NCBI GenBank assembly: GCA_030637965.1
Contig: DAOWFO010000041.1
Coordinates: 1-5,420 of the forward strand
DNA: 5,420 nucleotides
Reading direction: 5' to 3'
From: Thermoplasmata archaeon
Lineage (GTDB): Archaea; Thermoplasmatota; E2; DHVEG-1
Positions 1-4,399 of this stretch are shown piece after piece (the stretch's first letter is position 1; every line of letters begins with the position of its first letter). Under the pieces are notes generated by a model that was given only the letters and a program-made list of their open reading frames with translations, did not search any database and was not told where the DNA came from. The position numbers were made by a program, and so were the translations under genes.

Positions 1-1
1 A

Positions 2-862
2 GCACCTTTTATTCCATTTATTACTGATGAGATTTTTTTAAATCTTCGAACAGATGATATGCCAGAGAGTATACACCTTTGTGACTACTTACAGTGTGAT
101 AGAAAATACATTGACGAAAAACTTGAAGAAGGAATGGAACGTATAAGAGAACTTGTAGAAGTTGGAAGAGCACTTCGATCAAAAGTAGGAATAAAGGTTA
201 GATATCCACTTAATAGTGCTATAATAGTATGCAAAAAAGATATTGAGTTTTTGATTAAGGATTTACTTGATTTGTTGAATGAGGAAATAAATGTTAAAAA
301 GATATCCTTTGAAAGAGATATAAATAATTTTATAATAAAAACAGTAAAACCAAATCATTCAAAATTAGGTCCGAAATATAAAGGAAAAGCTAAAGGAATA
401 ATGGATGCATTAGAGGAATTAGATAAACATAAATTGTATGAAGTTATATCAAAAAAAGGTTATGTGAATTTAGTTGTAAAGGGTGAAGAAATAAAACTTA
501 CAGTTGAAGATTTTTTAATAGTTGAAAGCGAAAAAGAAAATATTGCAAGAACTCAGACTGAGGATACAATTCTTTTACTCGATACAACTCTTACTCCCGA
601 ACTTGTAGCAGAAGGTTTTTCAAGAGAGATTGTGAGAAGAATTCAGTCCATGAGAAAAGAACTTGATTTGGATGTGGAGCAGCAGATTACAACAACAATC
701 AGTATCTCTAAAGAGAAACAGGAAATGCTAAGGAACTGGATTGATTACATCAAACAGGAGACTCGGTCTCAAGTCCTAACATATGAAGATAAACCTACTG
801 GAAAACTTGTTAAGAACTGGGATATTGATGAAGATATAGCTTCAATTGGTGTTGACATTTAA
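2..862 (+). CDS. ileS: Isoleucyl-tRNA synthetase, C-terminal part (5' end outside window)
   Basis: This cytoplasmic class I synthetase attaches isoleucine to tRNA-Ile. The frame is open from the left edge, so the first in-frame ATG (59) is internal, not the start. The 286 visible residues begin APFIPFITDEIF, followed by PESIHLCDY, the usual IleRS block at the start of the anticodon-binding region. Next come GRALRSKVGIKVRYPL, GPKYKGKAKGIMDAL and DTTLTPELVAEGFSREIVRR, then QSMRKELDLDV. These blocks are typical of the archaeal/eukaryotic-type C-terminal domain. Catalytic HIGH and KMSKS motifs and the editing domain lie upstream of the window. The gene ends normally at TAA. A T-rich 27-base gap separates it from the nitroreductase gene. 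The family call is secure; only the missing N-terminal part cannot be assessed. Confidence 0.96.
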   Translation, partial: APFIPFITDEIFLNLRTDDMPESIHLCDYLQCDRKYIDEKLEEGMERIRELVEVGRALRSKVGIKVRYPLNSAIIVCKKDIEFLIKDLLDLLNEEINVKKISFERDINNFIIKTVKPNHSKLGPKYKGKAKGIMDALEELDKHKLYEVISKKGYVNLVVKGEEIKLTVEDFLIVESEKENIARTQTEDTILLLDTTLTPELVAEGFSREIVRRIQSMRKELDLDVEQQITTTISISKEKQEMLRNWIDYIKQETRSQVLTYEDKPTGKLVKNWDIDEDIASIGVDI

Positions 863-867
863 AATAA
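858..867 (+). promoter_or_regulatory. TATA-like box before the nitroreductase gene
   Basis: TTTAAAATAA is centred about 27 bases before the ATG at 890, the spacing expected for a leaderless archaeal transcript. It overlaps the ileS stop codon. No Shine-Dalgarno precedes the ATG, which also fits leaderless expression. Read-through from ileS is the alternative. Confidence 0.35.
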
Positions 868-883
868 TTTTTAATAGTTTTTT
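868..883 (+). terminator. T-rich candidate terminator of ileS
   Basis: Two T-runs (868-872 and 878-883) lie in the 27-base gap just after the ileS stop. Archaeal RNA polymerase commonly terminates at such oligo-T tracts without a hairpin. No stem-loop is visible. In DNA this AT-rich, T-runs also arise by chance, so this is only a candidate. Confidence 0.35.
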
Positions 884-889
884 GATATT

Positions 890-1438
890 ATGAATCTGTA
901 TGATTTAATGAAAAACCGTCGGAGTAACCGACATTTCTTTTCTAAAAAAATTCCAGAAGATTCTCTTAAGCGAATACTTGAAGCTGGACAATATGCTCCC
1001 TCTGGTGCTGATAAACATCCTTATGCTTATATTATTATTGAAGATCAGGTGATAAAAGAAGATATTAAAATGCATTGTGAAATAATCGATAAAAAGTTTT
1101 ATAATAATTCTGAAACTCGGTTTAAAGAATGGATGAAAAAAAGAAGAATTTCTCCAGAAAAAGATTTTCTTGTGGATGCACCAATTCTGATAATAGTTGC
1201 AGGAGAGATTGATAAACCTTATTGGCTGGAATCTACTTGGATATCTATAACATATGTTATTCTTGCTGCAGAATATGAAGGATTAGGCACCCTTACATAT
1301 ACCCCCAGTGAAACAGGGTTTTTAAAAGAAATATTGGTGTTACCGGAAAAAATTGAACCTGTAGTTATTATACCTATTGGATATATAAAAAAAAGAATTT
1401 TTAAAAAGGAAAATAAAACCCATATAACTAATCTATAA
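890..1438 (+). CDS. Nitroreductase-family FMN flavoprotein
   Basis: This is a 182-residue cytosolic protein of the nitroreductase superfamily. Members usually bind FMN as homodimers and use NAD(P)H to reduce nitro compounds, quinones or other substrates. Visible signatures are the N-terminal FMN-phosphate motif RRSNRHF (residues 10-16), the APSG loop (36-39), a central helix region WISITYVILAAEYEGLGTL (117-135), and the C-terminal IIPIGYIKKR (160-169), where the family typically has a P-x-G-Y/H strand followed by basic FMN contacts. The length is near the short end for the family. The ATG start puts the RRS motif at the normal distance from the N-terminus. It lies between ileS and the kae1 operon on the same strand. 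The substrate cannot be inferred. Confidence 0.88.
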   Translation: MNLYDLMKNRRSNRHFFSKKIPEDSLKRILEAGQYAPSGADKHPYAYIIIEDQVIKEDIKMHCEIIDKKFYNNSETRFKEWMKKRRISPEKDFLVDAPILIIVAGEIDKPYWLESTWISITYVILAAEYEGLGTLTYTPSETGFLKEILVLPEKIEPVVIIPIGYIKKRIFKKENKTHITNL

Positions 1439-1456
1439 ACGTATTAATTGATATCA

Positions 1457-1462
1457 TTTTTT
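1457..1462 (+). terminator. Oligo-T candidate terminator after the nitroreductase gene
   Basis: A six-T run lies 19 bases after the nitroreductase stop and upstream of the kae1 promoter candidate. It would separate the two transcription units. The only evidence is the T-tract and its position. Confidence 0.3.
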
Positions 1463-1479
1463 AATCCGTTTACATAAAA

Positions 1480-1494
1480 CCAAATTTTTTATAT
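1480..1494 (+). promoter_or_regulatory. BRE plus TATA-box promoter of the kae1 operon
   Basis: CCAAA (1480-1484) resembles the purine-rich TFB recognition element. It directly precedes TTTTTATAT (1486-1494), a box A-like TATA element. The TATA centre is about 29 bases before the kae1 ATG, so transcription would start at or just before the start codon. No Shine-Dalgarno lies upstream of the ATG, consistent with a leaderless mRNA. This is one of the better promoter candidates in the window. Confidence 0.5.
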
Positions 1495-1519
1495 CAACAC
1501 TATTTACTAGCTTTAATAT

Positions 1520-2515
1520 ATGATTTGTCTTGGCATAGAGGGAACAGCTCATTCTATTGGTGTAGGTATTATTGAAAATAACAGAAGAAAATGTATTGTT
1601 CTTTCTAATATTATTAAAATATATAGACCTAAACAAGGAGGCATTCACCCTAGGGAAGCGGCAAATCATCATGCAATCCATTTGGCAGATTTAATAAAAG
1701 AATCTATTAATGTTGCCGGTGTTGATTTTAATAAAATTGACCTTATTTCATTTTCACAAGGTCCTGGTTTAGGCCCATGTCTTAGAACGGCAGCTACTGC
1801 AGCACGGGCACTTTCACTTTCCCTTAAAAAGCCAATTATGGGTGTAAATCATTGTGTTGCTCATTTGGAAATAGGTCGTGGAACTTTAGATGAATGCAAA
1901 GATCCAGTTTTGTTGTATACTTCTGGAGCGAATACACAGGTAATTGCATTTGCAGAAGGAAAATACCGAGTGTTCGGTGAAACATTAGATATAGGTATTG
2001 GGAACTGCCTCGATAAATTTGGACGAAAAATTGGATTAGAATTTCCTTGTGGACCTAAGATTGAAAAACTTGCAGAAAAAGGAAATCAATATCTTGAATT
2101 ACCCTATTCAATTAAGGGAATGGATATAGCTTTTTCAGGATTACTTACAGCATCTGAACAATACTACCAAAAAAACAAGAGATTAGAAGATATCTGCTTT
2201 TCTATACAGGAGACAACCTTTGCGGCATTAACAGAGATTACCGAGAGAGCAATGGCACATACTGATAAAGACGAGGTACTTTTAGGAGGAGGTGTAGCAA
2301 GCAATAAACGACTACGGGACATGGTTCATAAAATGGCGGAAGATCGTGGTGCGCGTTTTTTTGTTCCTTCAAAGGATTTATGTATTGATAATGGAGCCAT
2401 GATAGCATGGTTAGGAATTTTAATGTATAATAATGGAATTCGTTTGAAAGTTGAAGAGAGTTATATTGATCAGCGTTTCAGAACAGATATGGTGGATGTG
2501 AGCTGGCGTGACTGA
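1520..2515 (+). CDS. kae1: KEOPS subunit Kae1, tRNA t6A37 threonylcarbamoyltransferase
   Basis: Kae1 (TsaD/OSGEP family) transfers threonylcarbamoyl from TC-AMP to N6 of A37 in ANN-decoding tRNAs, acting within the KEOPS complex. The 331-residue protein is full length for a stand-alone archaeal Kae1. It starts MICLGIEGTAHS and has GGIHPREAANHH (40-51), the metal-binding HCVAHLEIGR with H111 and H115, the phosphate-loop-like YTSGANTQVI (133-142), MDIAFSGLLTA (201-211), GGGVASNKRLRDM (256-268), and CIDNGAMIAW with the third metal ligand D290. It ends RFRTDMVDVSW, the usual C-terminus. Two residues are unusual: A136 where SGGN is common, and C177 in FPCGP where FPGGP is common. The bud32 start overlaps its stop by 8 bases. 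Separate Kae1 and Bud32 contrast with the fused protein of many euryarchaea. Confidence 0.97.
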   Translation: MICLGIEGTAHSIGVGIIENNRRKCIVLSNIIKIYRPKQGGIHPREAANHHAIHLADLIKESINVAGVDFNKIDLISFSQGPGLGPCLRTAATAARALSLSLKKPIMGVNHCVAHLEIGRGTLDECKDPVLLYTSGANTQVIAFAEGKYRVFGETLDIGIGNCLDKFGRKIGLEFPCGPKIEKLAEKGNQYLELPYSIKGMDIAFSGLLTASEQYYQKNKRLEDICFSIQETTFAALTEITERAMAHTDKDEVLLGGGVASNKRLRDMVHKMAEDRGARFFVPSKDLCIDNGAMIAWLGILMYNNGIRLKVEESYIDQRFRTDMVDVSWRD

Positions 2516-3134
2516 AAAAACAATTTTGTACAGAGGTGCAGAAGCAGAAATCTGCTTAACAAATTATATGAAATATAAAGTAGTTCAAAAAAGACGTGTT
2601 CAAAAGACTTATAGAATTAAGGATATAGACGACCGTCTCATTTCCACCAGAACAAAAGGAGAGACAAAATTAATAGCTGAAGCTCGTAAGCAAGGCGTGT
2701 CAGTCCCTATAATATATGATGTTGATCTAAAGAGCGGCATAATAACCATGGAATATATTGAAGGTAAGAGAATTAAGGATATATTTAATTATTTAAATAA
2801 GAAGGAAAGAATAGACATTTGTAAAAAAATTGGAGTAAATATTGCTAAGCTTCATAATAATGATATAATTCATGGTGACATTACCACATCGAATATGATT
2901 CTCGCTAATGATCGTATTCATTTTATCGATTTCGGACTAGGTGAGAAAAACAACGAAATTGAAACAAAGGGTGTTGATTTGCATGTTCTTATGGAGGCTA
3001 TTGATTCAACACATTCAAAATATTCAGATTATTTTGACTATGTCATAGAAGGCTACAAAAAAGAATTAAAAGAAAATGCAAACCTTGTTATTCAAAAAAT
3101 TGAAGATATTGTAAAAAGAGGTAGGTATAGATGA
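2508..3134 (+). CDS. bud32: KEOPS subunit Bud32, atypical small kinase/ATPase
   Basis: Bud32 is the small RIO-like kinase of KEOPS. It binds Kae1, and its ATPase activity supports t6A synthesis. The 208-residue protein opens with the conserved RGAEAEI block (9-15). It then shows the ATP-anchoring lysine in VVQKRR (K28), the tyrosine-rich KTYRIKD, a helix-C glutamate candidate E52, and MEYIEGKRIKD (81-91). The catalytic loop is IHGDITTSNMI (D124, N129) and the metal-binding loop is FIDFGLG (D141). The C-terminus RGRYR matches the conserved basic tail of Bud32. The start is GTG at 2508, inside the end of kae1 and in another frame. It fits the normal short leader before GAEA, and no better ATG exists upstream of that block. 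A weak GGTGGAT (2491-2497) could serve as ribosome site. It is probably co-transcribed with kae1 and the next gene. Confidence 0.95.
   Translation: MTEKTILYRGAEAEICLTNYMKYKVVQKRRVQKTYRIKDIDDRLISTRTKGETKLIAEARKQGVSVPIIYDVDLKSGIITMEYIEGKRIKDIFNYLNKKERIDICKKIGVNIAKLHNNDIIHGDITTSNMILANDRIHFIDFGLGEKNNEIETKGVDLHVLMEAIDSTHSKYSDYFDYVIEGYKKELKENANLVIQKIEDIVKRGRYR
3118..3122 (+). promoter_or_regulatory. Shine-Dalgarno site for the pyrophosphatase gene
   Basis: GAGGT lies 8 bases before the ATG at 3131, inside the last codons of bud32 that encode the RGRYR tail. It is the clearest ribosome binding site in the window. It confirms the ATGA-overlap start and suggests translational coupling, unlike the leaderless-looking first genes. 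Confidence 0.65.
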
Positions 3135-3694
3135 GAACAATATACTTTATAACGGGCAATAAGGGAAAACTTAAGGAAGCAAAATCTATGCTTTCAAAGA
3201 TCAATGTTAATGTAATTCAAAACAATCTTGGCTATCCTGAGATACAAGCAGATTCTTTAGAGGATGTGGCATCATTTGGTGCTAAATATATACAAAAAAA
3301 AATTGATAGTACATTTATACTTGAAGATGCAGGACTTTTTATTGAAAATCTAAATGGATTTCCTGGTGTTTATTCTGCATATGTTTTTTATACTATTGGA
3401 TGTAATGGAATTTTGAAGTTATTAGATAGAGTGGATACTGACATAAGAATTGCACGTTTTAAATCAGTTTTAACTTATGTTGAACCAGATAAAAAACCCC
3501 GATTTCTTATTGGAGAATGTCATGGTAAAATTTCCAAATTGGAAATGGGAAATCAAGGTTTTGGATACGATCCTATATTTATTCCTAATGGAAAAACTAA
3601 AACATTTGCTCAAATGGATACAAAGGAGAAAAATAGGAATTCACATAGGGGAAAATCCTTTAAAAAATTATTACGTTTACTCAAGGATAAATGA
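3131..3694 (+). CDS. rdgB: XTP/dITP pyrophosphatase (RdgB/HAM1 family)
   Basis: This is a house-cleaning enzyme of the cytosol. It hydrolyses deaminated purine nucleotides (ITP, dITP, XTP) to the monophosphate and pyrophosphate, keeping them out of DNA and RNA. The 187-residue protein has the family's usual length and motif order. These are the N-terminal TGNKGKLKEA (8-17), PEIQ (36-39), EDAGLFIENLNGFPGVYSAY (65-84) with the acidic metal site near D66, the base-recognition GFGYDPIFIP (143-152) and the C-terminal NSHRGKS (170-176). One change stands out: TFAQM (158-162) where most members have an AEM glutamate. The ATG overlaps the bud32 stop as ATGA and has a good Shine-Dalgarno. The gene is therefore probably the last cistron of the kae1-bud32 operon. 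Its stop is four bases from the stop of the convergent glutaredoxin-like gene. Confidence 0.95.
   Translation: MRTIYFITGNKGKLKEAKSMLSKINVNVIQNNLGYPEIQADSLEDVASFGAKYIQKKIDSTFILEDAGLFIENLNGFPGVYSAYVFYTIGCNGILKLLDRVDTDIRIARFKSVLTYVEPDKKPRFLIGECHGKISKLEMGNQGFGYDPIFIPNGKTKTFAQMDTKEKNRNSHRGKSFKKLLRLLKDK
3662..3667 (-). terminator. Oligo-T (minus strand) candidate terminator of the glutaredoxin-like gene
   Basis: Six A's on the plus strand read as six T's on the minus strand, about 32 bases beyond the glutaredoxin-like stop and inside the pyrophosphatase gene. Position and composition are the only support. Confidence 0.25.
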
Positions 3695-3698
3695 ATAA

Positions 3699-3959
3699 TT
3701 ACTTTTTATTATCTTGTAGCCATTTTTTAATTCTTAAATAACCAACTTTCTTATCTCCATCTAGCCATAAAATTGGGGCTGTTTTTTGTAAATCTTCAAA
3801 AACATCATGGGACTTTGCATCAAATAACTGTTTCTCATTCCATCCGCTGATGTCATGTGGAAAAGTAATTATTTTTATGTCATTTTTATCATTTATTAGT
3901 TCTTTTGTCTTTGTACATTTAATACAGTTTTCCAATGAAAATAATATTCGTTCTGTCAT
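3699..3959 (-). CDS. Small glutaredoxin/thioredoxin-fold CXXC protein
   Basis: This 86-residue protein has the hallmarks of a small glutaredoxin-like thiol-disulfide protein. A beta strand (RILFSLE, 4-10) leads into the redox motif CIKC (C12, C15) followed by the helix TKTKELI. The likely cis-proline is TAP (60-62), before ILWLDGDKKVGYLRIKKWL (63-81), matching the family's strand-turn-strand with a conserved Gly-Tyr and a final helix. No signal peptide is seen, so it is probably cytosolic. Its partner is unknown; candidates are ribonucleotide reductase, peroxiredoxin or metal-delivery systems. I chose the ATG at 3959 over an in-frame TTG at 3977 because a TATA-like box sits about 24 bases before the ATG and would overlap or abut the TTG. 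It converges on the kae1 operon and diverges from the right-hand gene. Confidence 0.82.
   Translation of the reverse strand: MTERILFSLENCIKCTKTKELINDKNDIKIITFPHDISGWNEKQLFDAKSHDVFEDLQKTAPILWLDGDKKVGYLRIKKWLQDNKK
3703..3707 (+). terminator. Oligo-T candidate terminator of the kae1 operon
   Basis: A five-T run follows the pyrophosphatase stop by eight bases, inside the 3' end of the convergent gene. No hairpin is visible. Because the two genes nearly touch, any terminator must overlap the neighbour's coding sequence. Confidence 0.3.
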
Positions 3960-3977
3960 TTCATCTTTTCCCCACAA

Positions 3978-3987
3978 TTTATATTTT
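3978..3987 (-). promoter_or_regulatory. TATA-like box of the glutaredoxin-like gene
   Basis: On the minus strand this reads AAAATATAAA, centred about 24 bases before the ATG at 3959. That spacing fits a leaderless or near-leaderless archaeal transcript and supports the ATG rather than the upstream TTG as start. A GGGGAAAAG between them is a poor Shine-Dalgarno match. Confidence 0.45.
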
Positions 3988-4041
3988 TTTTAATCGCCCA
4001 AGCAAAAGTTGAACATCCAAACATAATTGATTTTGTTTAAA

Positions 4042-4114
4042 TAAAACCTTCTTTTTACCCATCTTTATTTTTTATAAAGCAATAAATTATTTCTTACTAA
4101 AACCTTTCTTTTTA
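4042..4114. repeat. Pair of near-identical 16/17-base direct repeats
   Basis: TAAAACCTTCTTTTTA (4042-4057) recurs as TAAAACCTTTCTTTTTA (4098-4114), identical except for one extra T and offset by 56 bases. The core AAAACCTT occurs a third time at 4363-4370, within the promoter candidates of the right-hand gene. The AT-rich background weakens the case, but the shared CC anchors the match. The function is unknown. Confidence 0.45.
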
Positions 4115-4357
4115 TTTCAAATTCAAAACAAAAAATCCTTTTAAATTTCAAATATAAATAATATCCCAAGTTTTTAAGAGATAACATTATTCTAAAAGTG
4201 AGTACCGATAAGATAAAATTTTATAAAGATTGTAAATAGTATTCATTTAATATCAAAATCACTCATATAATAATTTACTATGCATTTTAGGTGAAATGTT
4301 CGAGGTAAAATTTATATCATTTATTGGATTTTTTATACATATTAATCTTATCATTGG

Positions 4358-4376
4358 ATATAAAAACCTTTAAAAT
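4358..4376 (+). promoter_or_regulatory. Candidate promoter (two TATA-like boxes) for the membrane-anchored protein
   Basis: ATATAAAAA (4358-4366) is the stronger TATA match and would give a leader of about 12 bases. TTTAAAAT (4369-4376) is weaker but sits 27 bases before the ATG at 4400, ideal for a leaderless message. No Shine-Dalgarno precedes the ATG. Which box is used cannot be decided by eye. Confidence 0.4.
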
Positions 4377-4399
4377 GATTAACACTATTAGAATATTAT

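Larger units (their letters stand above)
3960..4399. other. AT-rich divergent intergenic region, no supported gene
   Basis: About 440 bases separate the minus-strand glutaredoxin-like gene from the plus-strand gene at 4400. The sequence is visibly poorer in G and C than the flanking genes. It carries TATA-like boxes at both edges and short direct repeats. It also has three tiny open frames: minus 3979-4062 (27 residues), minus 4065-4187 (40 residues) and plus 4296-4373 (25 residues). None has both a convincing ribosome site and a recognisable product. No tRNA, inverted terminal repeat or strong hairpin is seen. It could be regulatory space or the remains of a decayed gene. Confidence 0.6.

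Noticed and set aside
59..61. ATG at 59 as the start of a separate gene
   Set aside because: The same frame is open to the window edge and encodes conserved IleRS residues before this ATG.
1454..1681. Minus-strand open frame of 75 codons across the kae1 start
   Set aside because: It is antisense to the well-supported N-terminus of Kae1 and its promoter and has no recognisable motifs.
3477..3698. Second plus-strand frame of 73 codons inside the pyrophosphatase gene
   Set aside because: The overlapping frame encodes the conserved GFGYDP and SHR motifs; this one is an out-of-frame shadow.
3960..3977. TTG start adding six residues (MWGKDE) to the glutaredoxin-like protein
   Set aside because: The TATA-like box at 3978-3987 abuts this codon, which would put transcription start downstream of it; the ATG at 3959 fits better.
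4213..4224. Perfect 12-base palindrome ATAAAATTTTAT
   Set aside because: It consists only of A and T in a very AT-rich gap, so it is expected by chance and is not tied to a promoter.
4296..4373. 25-codon hydrophobic plus-strand frame preceded by AGGTGA
   Set aside because: The Shine-Dalgarno-like sequence is only about one base from the ATG, too close to work, and the frame runs into the promoter of the next gene.
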